NCBI RefSeq assembly: GCF_015704895.1
Contig: NZ_JADQWB010000014.1
Location: 1-64,000 of the forward strand
Origin: Agrobacterium leguminum
GTDB lineage: Bacteria > Pseudomonadota > Alphaproteobacteria > Rhizobiales > Rhizobiaceae
Direction of reading: 5' to 3'
Length of the DNA stretch: 64,000 nucleotides
Of this stretch, positions 39,015 through 47,757 are shown in pieces. The notes under the pieces were generated by a model that had not been told where the DNA came from, searched no databases, and worked only from the letters and a program-made list of their open reading frames with translations. A program made the position numbers and the translations under genes. Every line of letters begins with the position of its first letter. The first letter of the stretch is position 1.

Positions 39015-40687
39015 GCGTTTTCCTTCTTGGCAAGCGCGGCCTGGCGCATTTCGGAAAGGGTCTGTCTCGGTGTCAAAGCTTCCGGCGAGATATCAAGATC
39101 GAGAAGCGCACCGGTTCTGGAGGAAAGCGCACGCTCGAAAGCTTCTGCGAAGTCAGCCGTCGCCGTCACCCGCTCGGCATGGAAACCATATGCTTTGGCA
39201 AGAGCGACAAAATCCGGATTGACCATTTCGGTTCCCGAGACGCGGGCCGGATAATGGCGCTCCTGATGGGCGCGGATCGTGCCGTATATGCCGTTGTTCA
39301 GCAGAAGGATGATCGGCTGTGCTCCGTGTTGCAGGGCCGTTGCAAGCTCCTGGCAGTTCATCTGGAAATCGCCGTCACCGGCAAAGCAGACGACTGTGCG
39401 CTCCGGGAAGGCAACCTTGGCGGCAATGGCTGCCGGTACGCCATAGCCCATCGCACCGGATTGCGGGGCGAGAAGCCGGGCCCTCTGGCCGAACCTGAAG
39501 AACTTGTTCGGCCAGACGGTGAAGTTGCCCGCGCCATTCGTCAGGATGACGTCTTCCGGCAAGACCTCGTTGAGATAAGCGGTGACTTTGCCCATATCGA
39601 CCGGCGACGGCAGACCCTTGAGGTGAAACCCTGCCTCGTAAGCAGCGCGGCCCTTCTTTCGCCACTCGGCCCATGGCCCCTTGACCGGTTCGAGCGCCGA
39701 GAGCGCTTCGGCAAAGGCATTCGGGCCGGCGTGGATACCGAGTTCAGGCTGGTAGATCTTGCCGATCTCCAGATCGGAACCGTGCACGTGGATGATGCGC
39801 TGACGCGGCTGCGGGACGTCGAACAGCGTATAACCATCGGTGGAGTTTTCACCGAAGCGGTTATTGATCGCGAGGATCACATCCGCATCGCGCAGCAGTT
39901 CCTTCACCGATGCAACCATACCCACTCCGGCTTCGCCGCAGAAAGTGACGGAAGCGTTGTCATACTGGTCCTGATAGCGAAACACAGAAACGACCGGGAT
40001 ATCGGATGCTTCCGCAAAAGCCTGAAGGCGCTTGGCCGAACCTTCCTTCCAGTTACAGCCACCATAAAGAATGACGGGACGCCTGGCCTGCGACAGCAGC
40101 GTCGCAAGGCGCTGCATGGCAAATTCCGAAGGCGCGGCCTCGATGATTTCGGCCGGGCCGGAAAGCGGCGCCTTTTCCGTCATTGACGTCAGCATGTCTT
40201 CCGGCAGGGCGATGACAACCGGGCCGGGACGGCCGGTAACTGCCATCGTCCAGGCGCGGGCGACGATTTCGGGAATGCGCTCGACCTGATCGATCTCGAC
40301 GGCCCATTTCGCCACCGTTCCAAACGTGGCCTTGTAGTCCACTTCCTGAAAGGCTTCCCTGCCCTTCATGTCGGTGCCGACCTGGCCGACGAACAGGATC
40401 ATCGGCGAGGAATCCTGCATGGCGGTGTGAACGCCGATCGAGGCATTGGTGGCGCCCGGGCCACGGGTGACGAAGCAGATGCCGGGCTGCCCGGTCAGCT
40501 TGCCATAGGCGGCAGCCATGAAAGAGGCGCCCCCTTCATTGCGACACACGACATAGTCGAGCCTGCCGACCGTATCATGCAATGCGTCCAGCACGGCAAG
40601 ATAACTCTCTCCCGGCACTCCGAAGCCTTTGCGCACACCGAGCGCCAACAGGCATTCGACCAAAAGCTGCCCACCATTACGTAACAT
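39011..40687 (-). CDS. Thiamine diphosphate enzyme, acetolactate synthase-like
   Basis: 558 residues from ATG 40687; the longer open frame overlaps the upstream gene and is not family-like. The catalytic glutamate is in CRNEGGASFMAAAYGKLTG, the ThDP/Mg motif reads FAGDGDFQMNCQELATALQH with NNGIYGT after it, and the FAD-like central domain is present. Members include acetolactate synthase, benzoylformate decarboxylase and carboligases. No small regulatory subunit is nearby, so a catabolic carboligase or 2-oxo-acid decarboxylase is more likely. Confidence 0.88.
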   Translation of the reverse strand: MLRNGGQLLVECLLALGVRKGFGVPGESYLAVLDALHDTVGRLDYVVCRNEGGASFMAAAYGKLTGQPGICFVTRGPGATNASIGVHTAMQDSSPMILFVGQVGTDMKGREAFQEVDYKATFGTVAKWAVEIDQVERIPEIVARAWTMAVTGRPGPVVIALPEDMLTSMTEKAPLSGPAEIIEAAPSEFAMQRLATLLSQARRPVILYGGCNWKEGSAKRLQAFAEASDIPVVSVFRYQDQYDNASVTFCGEAGVGMVASVKELLRDADVILAINNRFGENSTDGYTLFDVPQPRQRIIHVHGSDLEIGKIYQPELGIHAGPNAFAEALSALEPVKGPWAEWRKKGRAAYEAGFHLKGLPSPVDMGKVTAYLNEVLPEDVILTNGAGNFTVWPNKFFRFGQRARLLAPQSGAMGYGVPAAIAAKVAFPERTVVCFAGDGDFQMNCQELATALQHGAQPIILLLNNGIYGTIRAHQERHYPARVSGTEMVNPDFVALAKAYGFHAERVTATADFAEAFERALSSRTGALLDLDISPEALTPRQTLSEMRQAALAKKENA

Positions 40688-41303
40688 TGCGCGTTCCCTG
40701 ATGATTGTGAGCGTCGGCTTTGTAGCGTAAAGGCGCCAGACCGACGGTTTCCAGATGTTCGAGAATAGAGGCGACCAGCGAATGAAACGGAGGTTTTTCG
40801 CAAATGATCGACTGGGCAGTAATGCCGACGTCGGCCAGTTCGCCTTGAAGGGCGTCCACAAATGCATCATTCGCGCCGGCTACGCTTCGCTCCAGGATCG
40901 ACGGGCTTTCGCCGGAGTGAGGCGAAACCACAAACAGAGCGCCAAGCCCCTGCTCCTTCATCGCCGGCAGGACCAACCGCGTCAGGTGAAACATTGCGGA
41001 GAGGTTCACTTCGAGAGCCATGTCTATGTCGGCTTCCTGAAGCTTCTCAAAAGCCTTTTCGGTGGGCCACCGCAATGCGGCGTGCACGACGATATCGGGT
41101 TTCATACCCTCGACGATCACCCGCACCGCTTCACGATCGGTCAGATCGATCGCCATGGGAAGCACGCCGAAATCGCTGCGAAGCTCTTCCAGAACCAGCC
41201 TGTCGCGCCCAAGGGCGCAAGTTTCATAGCCGGCACAGGCAAGTGCCGCCGCCACCGCACGGCCCGCCCCCCTTGTTGCTCCTGTTACAAGTGCCCTCGA
41301 CAT
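40677..41303 (-). CDS. SDR-fold protein lacking the Tyr-Lys catalytic pair
   Basis: 208 residues, short for a classical SDR. The nucleotide motif TGATRGAGRAV and the later VEGMKPDIVVHAAL and SAMFHLTRLVLPAM segments are clear. Where YxxxK should be, the sequence reads ILERSVAGANDAFV (around residues 137-149), so tyrosine and lysine are both missing while the preceding serine region (VVSPHSGES) remains. It may bind a cofactor without oxidoreduction, serve as a partner subunit, or be decaying. It overlaps the ThDP gene by 11 bases. Confidence 0.75.
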   Translation of the reverse strand: MSRALVTGATRGAGRAVAAALACAGYETCALGRDRLVLEELRSDFGVLPMAIDLTDREAVRVIVEGMKPDIVVHAALRWPTEKAFEKLQEADIDMALEVNLSAMFHLTRLVLPAMKEQGLGALFVVSPHSGESPSILERSVAGANDAFVDALQGELADVGITAQSIICEKPPFHSLVASILEHLETVGLAPLRYKADAHNHQGTRNVT

Positions 41304-41405
41304 CGATCACCCTCATATTTGCAAAGATGATGACCACATCGCCGCACCGGCGAAATCAAGAAAATGAAAAACTTCGACAAGTAATGCTTGTTGCTGCGAG
41401 CATCC

Positions 41406-42146
41406 CTACTCCTGAAATTTGACCATCGTACCGCCGCCGGTCGCCTGGTCTGTCGGGAAAACCTCGATGCGTGCGACATCGACAAATACCGGAAGCTCAA
41501 TCGCGCTGACGATGATCGATGAAACATGCTCCGGCTGAACAGGACGATAGCCGTCATAAAGCAGCGTGCGGGCAGAGTTTCCTGCCATTGCCGTCCGATA
41601 GAGGTCCGTTTGGACCCGTCCCGGCACCACTTCGGTTACCCTGACAGACGTCCCCAGAAGATCGCATCGCAGGTTGTCACAGAAGAGGCTGAGACCCGCC
41701 TTCGATGGGCCGTAGGCGCCCATGTTCGGATATGGCGCCTGACCACCGCTCGAGCCGATGTAAACCAGATGACCGCGCTTGCGTTCAACCATGCCCGGCA
41801 GGAGCGCCCGTGTGAGATGCATCGGCGCCTTGAGATTGACATCGATCATCGCGTCGATCTCGGCGGGATCGATCTCGTGGAACGTCGCACGGGTGGAGAG
41901 GATGCCCGCATTGTTGACAAGAACGTCGATCTCTACGCCCTTGACGGCATCTGCGATCCTCTCAGTCTCCCGCACATCCGCCTGAACCGCGATGACACCT
42001 TTTTCAGAGGACAGTTCATCGAGCTGTTCCCGGTTACGGCCGATTGCATAGACCGTCAGGCCGCGCCGGGCGAGTTCAAGCACTGTGGCCTTGCCGATGC
42101 CGCTGGTCGCCCCTGTGACGACGGCGTTGCGGTAGATGTCAAACAT
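41406..42146 (-). CDS. Classical short-chain dehydrogenase/reductase
   Basis: 246 residues with [26 protein letters not shown] and the catalytic YGPSKAGL. It probably oxidises or reduces an alcohol/ketone of the operon's substrate with NAD(P). It overlaps the previous SDR by 8 bases. A 102-base gap separates it from the degenerate SDR downstream, with no clear terminator. Confidence 0.9.
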   Translation of the reverse strand: MFDIYRNAVVTGATSGIGKATVLELARRGLTVYAIGRNREQLDELSSEKGVIAVQADVRETERIADAVKGVEIDVLVNNAGILSTRATFHEIDPAEIDAMIDVNLKAPMHLTRALLPGMVERKRGHLVYIGSSGGQAPYPNMGAYGPSKAGLSLFCDNLRCDLLGTSVRVTEVVPGRVQTDLYRTAMAGNSARTLLYDGYRPVQPEHVSSIIVSAIELPVFVDVARIEVFPTDQATGGGTMVKFQE

Positions 42147-42888
42147 AGATGTAGCCCCCGCTGATGACGACGTTCTCGCCAGTCGCGTAGGTATTGCGGC
42201 TTGACGCCATCATGACGATCCATTCGGCCATTTCGACAGGCTCGGCGGCGCGACCCAACGCACTCGCCTTCGCAAGCTCGGGAAGAAAGCCGAGTTCCTT
42301 GGCGCGATCGGTGGCAAAACCCGCAGGTGCAACGGAATTGACGAGGATCTGATCTTTTGCGACTTCCGCGGCGAAGGATTTGGTGAGGCTGACGACTGCC
42401 GCTTTTGTTGCGGCATAGTGAGCGTTTTGAGGGTGCGCTTTAAAAGCATCGACAGACGTCACGTTGACAATACGGCCGGTCACTTCCGGCGCATTGACAT
42501 GCTGGCGCATATGAAGAATGGCCGCCACCATCATATGATACGTGCCCTTGACGTTGATGGCGTTTTCCAGATCCCATTCCTCGTCGGTGATTTCAAGGAT
42601 CGGCTTGCGAGGATAGATCGCCGCACTGTTGATCAGGCAATGCACCCTGCCCAGCCTCTCCGCAATCTCGTTGAAGCCCCGGTGAGCGGTCTCAGATCTG
42701 GCGATATCAGCAACCGACGTTGCGACTTCCACACCGAGGGCCCGCAAAGTCTCCGCCGAAGACGCGAGCAATTCCGCATTTCTATCGATGAGGCCAATCC
42801 TGGCAACGCCGTGAGACGCCATGAGCTTTGCCGTCGTCAGGCCGAGACCCGAAGCTCCGCCAACGATGACTGCTGTTTGATCTTTCAC
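42139..42888 (-). CDS. Classical short-chain dehydrogenase/reductase
   Basis: 249 residues with [30 protein letters not shown] (an NSA in place of the usual NAG) and the catalytic [15 protein letters not shown]. It is the first gene of the leftward operon, which appears to run down to 32070. It is divergent from the YdiJ-like gene across 97 bases, where a GntR-type operator candidate lies. Confidence 0.9.
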   Translation of the reverse strand: MKDQTAVIVGGASGLGLTTAKLMASHGVARIGLIDRNAELLASSAETLRALGVEVATSVADIARSETAHRGFNEIAERLGRVHCLINSAAIYPRKPILEITDEEWDLENAINVKGTYHMMVAAILHMRQHVNAPEVTGRIVNVTSVDAFKAHPQNAHYAATKAAVVSLTKSFAAEVAKDQILVNSVAPAGFATDRAKELGFLPELAKASALGRAAEPVEMAEWIVMMASSRNTYATGENVVISGGYIYV

Positions 42889-42930
42889 GTTCCACCTCTC
42901 TATTTCAGTTGCGCCGCCTTATTTGTATGT

Positions 42931-42940
42931 TATCACTTAT
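42931..42940. promoter_or_regulatory. Candidate GntR/FadR operator half-site
   Basis: TATCACTTAT here is the reverse complement of ATAAGTGATA. ATATGTGATA, which differs at one position, lies at 46039-46048 just before the FadR-type regulator gene. The two sites sit in the divergent promoter of the catabolic operon and in the regulator's own leader, which is where autoregulated FadR-type operators usually are. Confidence 0.35.
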
Positions 42941-42985
42941 ATGCCAAGTTAATCCAACCTCAAGTAAATTTTTCTGCGAAAACCC

Positions 42986-45900
42986 ATGATCCCAAGGCTG
43001 CAGACGAGTGACGCCCCTCTTGCCGATACCGCCGGTTTTTTTGAACGTCTCGTAGAGGCAGGGTTTTCCGGCGACGCCGATGCCGGTGCTGCATCGCGCA
43101 CCGTTTTCTCGACGGACAATTCCATCTACCAGGTGGAGCCGTCGGCCGTGGTGTTTCCCAAGGATGTCGAGGACATAAAAATCCTCATGCGCGTCCTTTC
43201 CGAAACACGCTTCGAAAAAATGCAGGTCGTCGCACGCGGGGGCGGCACGGGAACGAATGGCCAGTCTCTGACAACCGGGCTCGTCGTTGACTGTTCGCGG
43301 CACATGAACAGGATACTCGAAATCGACCCGGCGCGCAGGATCGCACGCGTGGAGGCCGGCGTCGTCAAGGACCAACTCAACGTCGCGCTCAGGGAACACG
43401 GCCTTTTCTTCGCTCCGGAACTGTCCACATCCAATCGAGCGACAATCGGCGGCATGGTATCGACCGATGCGTGCGGTCAGGGTTCATGCCTCTACGGGAA
43501 AACGAGCAATCATGTCCTCGGGCTTAGAGTGATCCTGAGTGACGCAACCGACTGGTGGTCCCACCCGCTCGATGACGCTTCGCTCGCCAAAATCATGGCC
43601 CGCACGGATCGCATTGGGCAGATCCATCGTACAATCGACCGCATCGCGCGGGATGACGGCGCCAGAATCGCAGAGGTTTTCCCCCGGCTCAACCGGTACA
43701 TGACGGGATACGACCTGGCGCATATCCGTCGCGACGACGGACGCTTCGATCTCAATGCCGTCCTCTGCGGATCCGAGGGCACGCTGGCTGTCATCGCCGA
43801 AATCGAACTCAACCTGCTGCCAATTCCAGAGCATTCGGCGCTCGTGAATGTTCGTTATGCCGATTTCAACGCCGCCCTGGAAGACGCCCGGCGCCTCACC
43901 GAGCTTAACGTGGCCTCTGTCGAGACCATCGACGAAAAGGTGCTGGGCTTGGCGAAAGGCGACATTGTCTGGAGCAGCATTGCCAGATTTTTCCCCGATG
44001 ATGGAGAGCATTCAACAAACGGCATCAATATCGTTGAGGTGCTGGCCGACAACCCGGCGGAGTTGCGCCTGAAAGTCGAGGCCGTGACGTCTGCATTGCA
44101 GGGTGAGGCCGAAATTCGCAGCAAGGGCCACACCATCGCTTCGGCTGCTGCCGATATCGAGGCGATCTGGAACATGCGCAAGCGGGCCGTTGGCCTTCTG
44201 GGCAATGTGGATGGGCCGGTTCGTCCCGTTGCGTTCGTCGAAGACACAGCGGTTCCTCCGGCCAACCTCGCCGCCTACATCAGGGAGTTTCGTGCGCTGC
44301 TCGATGGAGCCGGCCTTTCCTACGGCATGTTCGGCCACGTCGACGCCGGGGTCCTTCACGTTCGCCCAGCCCTTGACCTGACGCGCAAAGACCATGTGCC
44401 GCTTATTCGCGAGATTACCGACGCCGTCGTTGCCCTCACGCGCAAGCATGGCGGCGTTCTTTGGGGCGAACACGGAAAGGGCGTCAGATCCGAATATGTT
44501 CCCGAGTTCTTCGGCGACCTTTACCCGCGTCTGCAGGAAATCAAACGGGCGTTCGATCCGGCCAACCGCCTCAATCCCGGCAAGATTGCAACGCCTGACA
44601 ATGAACCGCTTATGAAGATCGACGACGTGCCCCTGCGGGGCTCCGTTGACAGGGAGATTGGCAATAACATCCGCGCCGCCTTCGACAATGCCGCATATTG
44701 CAATGGAAACGGGGCCTGCTTCGATTTCGATGCGACGAGCCCGATGTGTCCGTCCTACAAAGCGACCCGGAACCGTATCTACTCACCGAAGGGCCGTGCT
44801 GCATTGATGCGTGAATGGCTGCGGCTTCTCGCCGAACGGGGCGTCGACCCGAGGAGGGAAGCTGAAAGACTAAGCAAATCTGGAAAGGCGCTGGCATTTG
44901 TCAGGCGCACGTTCAACACACTCAATCCGGCCAATCGTTCCGACTTCTCGCATGAAGTGCGGGAAGCCATGGATACCTGTCTTGCCTGTAAGGCATGCGC
45001 GGGCCAGTGCCCGGTAAAGGTCAACGTGCCCGCTTTCCGCTCGAAGTTTCTGAACCTTTATTACGGCCGGTACCTGCGGCCTTTGAAGGATCCGCTGGTC
45101 GCCAGCATCGAGAACACCCTGCCGCTCATGGCCAGGTTTGGCTCGCTTTATAATCTGCTGGTTTGCAGTTCACCCGGCCGGGCCGTTATGAGGCTGGCAG
45201 GTCTCACAGCGCTTCCCGGCCTGGCGTCCTCACCGCTCCCGCGCCTGGCAGCGCGTATGGGGGTCGAAATCGCAAGGCCGGACAGGATCGAGTCGTTGCC
45301 TCCGGATCAACGAGAACGCGTCGTCATTTTCGTGCCTGACGCCTTCACAGCCCATTTTGATCCGTCCGTGGGCGTTGCCGCGATAGAGGTTGCGCGATTG
45401 CTCGACTTGATCCCGTTCGTCGCACCGCCCCTGACGAACGGCAAGGCGCTGCATGTCCACGGTTACCTCGACCGCTTCAGAAAGGCAGCTTCGAAAACCT
45501 CGGGCGAGCTTCAACGGCTTGCGGCAACCGGCGTTCCATTGGTTGGTCTCGATCCGTCCATGACGCTCGCTTTCCGCAGCGAATACAGGGAGCTGAATGG
45601 TGGAAACACGTCAACGCATGTGCTCCTTCCACAGGAATGGTTGGCGGATGTCACCAAGCTGAAAGATACGGCGGGAGTGACCCGGAGTGGCCGGCAATTC
45701 AGACTGTTGCCGCACTGCACGGAGCGCACCAATGCGCCCTCCTCGTCGATGCAGTGGAAAACGATTTTCAACGCCTTCGGCATGGATCTGCAAATCGCAA
45801 ACACAGGCTGCTGCGGGATGGCGGGAACCTTCGGACATGAAGTGCGCAACCGCGACATATCCGAAAAACTATATGGGATGAGCTGGTCTGCCGAAGTCGC

Positions 45901-46039
45901 GCGCTCCGACGATATGGTTACAATGGCAACGGGCTATTCATGCCGCTCTCAGGTGAAGGAAATCGATCGGAGGCGGCTCCCGCATCCCCTGGAGACGCTG
46001 TCGGATGCCTTAAAAACGATGCGTCGCAAAGTGGAATGA
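42986..46039 (+). CDS. ydiJ: FAD-binding and [4Fe-4S] oxidoreductase, YdiJ-like (D-2-hydroxy acid dehydrogenase)
   Basis: 1017 residues, the same size as E. coli YdiJ. Order: FAD_binding_4 domain (VVARGGGTGTNGQSLTTGLV; LCGSEGTLAVIAEIELNLLP), FAD-oxidase_C (GEHGKGVRSEYVPEFFGDLY), then a ferredoxin-like part with CLACKACAGQCPVKV and an earlier cysteine region (CNGNGACFDFD), and a CCG-like tail (NTGCCGMAGTFGHE). YdiJ is a D-2-hydroxyglutarate dehydrogenase; here the substrate is a D-2-hydroxy acid, perhaps from the divergent operon. No strong ribosome-binding site precedes the ATG. Confidence 0.9.
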   Translation: MIPRLQTSDAPLADTAGFFERLVEAGFSGDADAGAASRTVFSTDNSIYQVEPSAVVFPKDVEDIKILMRVLSETRFEKMQVVARGGGTGTNGQSLTTGLVVDCSRHMNRILEIDPARRIARVEAGVVKDQLNVALREHGLFFAPELSTSNRATIGGMVSTDACGQGSCLYGKTSNHVLGLRVILSDATDWWSHPLDDASLAKIMARTDRIGQIHRTIDRIARDDGARIAEVFPRLNRYMTGYDLAHIRRDDGRFDLNAVLCGSEGTLAVIAEIELNLLPIPEHSALVNVRYADFNAALEDARRLTELNVASVETIDEKVLGLAKGDIVWSSIARFFPDDGEHSTNGINIVEVLADNPAELRLKVEAVTSALQGEAEIRSKGHTIASAAADIEAIWNMRKRAVGLLGNVDGPVRPVAFVEDTAVPPANLAAYIREFRALLDGAGLSYGMFGHVDAGVLHVRPALDLTRKDHVPLIREITDAVVALTRKHGGVLWGEHGKGVRSEYVPEFFGDLYPRLQEIKRAFDPANRLNPGKIATPDNEPLMKIDDVPLRGSVDREIGNNIRAAFDNAAYCNGNGACFDFDATSPMCPSYKATRNRIYSPKGRAALMREWLRLLAERGVDPRREAERLSKSGKALAFVRRTFNTLNPANRSDFSHEVREAMDTCLACKACAGQCPVKVNVPAFRSKFLNLYYGRYLRPLKDPLVASIENTLPLMARFGSLYNLLVCSSPGRAVMRLAGLTALPGLASSPLPRLAARMGVEIARPDRIESLPPDQRERVVIFVPDAFTAHFDPSVGVAAIEVARLLDLIPFVAPPLTNGKALHVHGYLDRFRKAASKTSGELQRLAATGVPLVGLDPSMTLAFRSEYRELNGGNTSTHVLLPQEWLADVTKLKDTAGVTRSGRQFRLLPHCTERTNAPSSSMQWKTIFNAFGMDLQIANTGCCGMAGTFGHEVRNRDISEKLYGMSWSAEVARSDDMVTMATGYSCRSQVKEIDRRRLPHPLETLSDALKTMRRKVE

Positions 46040-46048
46040 TATGTGATA
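46039..46048. promoter_or_regulatory. Candidate GntR/FadR operator half-site (second copy)
   Basis: ATATGTGATA overlaps the stop codon of the YdiJ-like gene and precedes the regulator gene by 38 bases. It matches the site in the divergent promoter at 42931-42940 at nine of ten positions. It may let the regulator control its own expression. Confidence 0.3.
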
Positions 46049-46086
46049 TGTGTTAAATTTAACCGATAGGTGAGCAGGGGCATCCA

Positions 46087-46818
46087 TTGTCGATCATTAC
46101 GCAGCGCGGCAATCTGGCGGAAATCGTTGTTGCAAAGCTCAACGAGCGCATCGACTCAGGCCTTTATTCCGCAGGAGAAAAGATACCATCCAGCGCCCAG
46201 CTTTGCGAGGAGTTCGGCGTATCGCGCACGGTCATTCGCGAAGCGCTTATGTCGCTCAAAGTTTCCGGCAGGGTCATAGCACGCCAGGGCGCAGGCGTGT
46301 TTGTCACAGACAAAGACGCAAAGACACTGAACTTTGAGATCAGCCGGATAGAAGACATTCGTTCAGCAATGCAGATTCTCGAATTGCGGCTTGGCGTCGA
46401 AATGCAGGCGGCAGCTCTCGCTGCAACGCGCCGAAGTCCGGAGGCGCTGGCAGAGATCGCACGAGCCTACGATCACCTTGAGGCACTTGAAACTGAAAGC
46501 GCTGAAATCGAGGCTCGCGCCGATTTCGAATTCCACCTTGCGATTGCGCGGGCCACACGCAATCCGCACTTTCCAAGCTTTCTGGAAGCGGTGATGGAGA
46601 ATATCAACTTCGAACTGGTGTTCAAACATCGCCAGTCATCGCGCGCCTACCAGACCTATCTCAAAAAAATCAACAAAGAGCACGCGTCCATATTGTCCGC
46701 CATCACTCAGGGCGACGCCAAAGGCGCCAAGAATGCAATCGCAGCCCATCTTGAGGAAAGCCTCAATCGATATCGTGCATTGCTGGACGAGCCGGCAAGC
46801 AGCGAAGCTGCGGAGTAA
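46087..46818 (+). CDS. FadR/GntR family transcriptional regulator
   Basis: 243 residues from a TTG start with GCAGGGGC upstream. The winged HTH covers about 15-75 (GLYSAGEKIPSSAQLCEEFG, VIREALMSLKVSGRVIARQG), and a helical FCD ligand domain follows (ADFEFHLAIARATRNPHF, with metal-type histidines). It is next to the YdiJ-like dehydrogenase, and the shared operator-like words suggest control of this gene and of the divergent SDR/hydantoinase operon. FCD-domain regulators usually sense small organic acids. Confidence 0.93.
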   Translation: MSIITQRGNLAEIVVAKLNERIDSGLYSAGEKIPSSAQLCEEFGVSRTVIREALMSLKVSGRVIARQGAGVFVTDKDAKTLNFEISRIEDIRSAMQILELRLGVEMQAAALAATRRSPEALAEIARAYDHLEALETESAEIEARADFEFHLAIARATRNPHFPSFLEAVMENINFELVFKHRQSSRAYQTYLKKINKEHASILSAITQGDAKGAKNAIAAHLEESLNRYRALLDEPASSEAAE

Positions 46819-47136
46819 TTGGGGCGAGGCGTGTTTCTGGATAGCCAAACCAAAGAGGACTGGGTCAAAGAACGACTCGGCCAACTCGAGGCTGCGAAGC
46901 TCTTGCCCGGCTCGAGAGACTGACGGAAAACTTACTGGCCAAAAGCATCGAAGGCGAAGAGCATCCCTAGAAACGGCAGCAAACCTTTTGTGCGACGCAG
47001 CCCCGCGAGCCGTTGAAGGCCGAGTTCATTGGAGGGAGATCGAACGCTCGCTGGATAGATACAGCGTCATACAAAGTTTGAGTTGACCCTCCTGGACGGT
47101 GAGGCGACACTTGAAAGCCGAAACAGGGGGGAAACG
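46819..47136 (+). other. Non-coding scar region
   Basis: 318 bases between the GntR gene and a small hypothetical gene. The first half contains the decayed reading frame described at 46831-46970. The remainder has no frame with a start signal or recognisable motif. Confidence 0.5.
46831..46970 (+). pseudogene. Frameshifted remnant of a small gene
   Basis: From GTG 46831 one frame reads VFLDSQTKEDWVKERLGQLE. A second frame continues EALARLERLTENLLAKSIEG and stops at TAG 46970. Removing one base near 46892-46897 joins them into a single helical, charged protein of about 46 residues. Both halves look protein-like, which chance rarely gives. No family was recognised. Confidence 0.4.
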
Positions 47137-47442
47137 ATGGATAAGCCACAACGATGGCGCCATATGGCAAGCGCGCCGAAAAACGGAGATCGGATTCTCA
47201 TCACGATACGGTCGTCCGAACAAGGGCCGTCCCAGGTAGACCTTGCGTATTGGTCGAAGGGCGACCAGTACGGTTCAGAAGGCTGGCGTGCCTCGGACTC
47301 TTCGCCGGGGCGGATCATCGAATACTCGGAGCCGGAGTTGAAGTGCTGGATGCCTATGCCCTCAGCCAATATCGATGGCCTTATGATGCCCGCTCCCTGG
47401 GAAGGCGAGGACGCCCGGGAGCTTGATGGGTCTGGGATCTGA
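47137..47442 (+). CDS. Small hypothetical protein, DUF551-like
   Basis: 101 residues from ATG 47137 with a GGGGGGAA ribosome-binding site; a longer frame from 47083 is less likely. The pattern W..MASAPKNGDRILITI at the start, a WRASD middle and a LKCWMPMPSAN end resembles the short tryptophan-rich DUF551-type proteins often found on phages and mobile DNA. Function is unknown. It stands alone in a scar region. Confidence 0.6.
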   Translation: MDKPQRWRHMASAPKNGDRILITIRSSEQGPSQVDLAYWSKGDQYGSEGWRASDSSPGRIIEYSEPELKCWMPMPSANIDGLMMPAPWEGEDARELDGSGI

Positions 47443-47757
47443 GGTTTCCTTCGGACAAACGAACGTCGTCGGCATCAAAATGAAAGCATTGCTTCCCGCC
47501 ATACATGCCGAATGATGTCGGCCTGCTTTCCGCGAAACGTATCGTGGCCATAGACGGTCTTGAGAATATGTAAGGGATCAGCCGTCACGGCGGTTTTATC
47601 CGAGAGGAACCCGAAGCACGCATCCCATATGGAGTTCCTCACGAATAAGGATGGCCGAGGTCTTCGGGCCGTGCCGCAGCGTCGATTATCTGCTCTGCGA
47701 AACGGGGCCGAAGACGTCGGTCCTCTCATCTGGTTCGACAACCAATATAACAACCGC
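47443..47757. other. Intergenic region with recQ remnant
   Basis: 315 bases between the DUF551-like gene and the end of the lyase gene. The only recognisable content is the recQ N-terminal fragment on the minus strand (47502-47585). The remaining bases show no convincing frame. Confidence 0.5.
47502..47585 (-). pseudogene. recQ: N-terminal fragment of recQ
   Basis: On the minus strand this stretch reads TADPLHILKTVYGHDTFRGK, then QADIIRHV. This is the start of RecQ DNA helicase, whose first 30 residues usually run like DPLxxLKxVFGYxxFRxGQxxIIxHV. The frame then stops matching before the Walker A region and ends a few codons later. It is therefore a short leftover of a RecQ gene, and the functional copy would be elsewhere. 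Confidence 0.6.
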
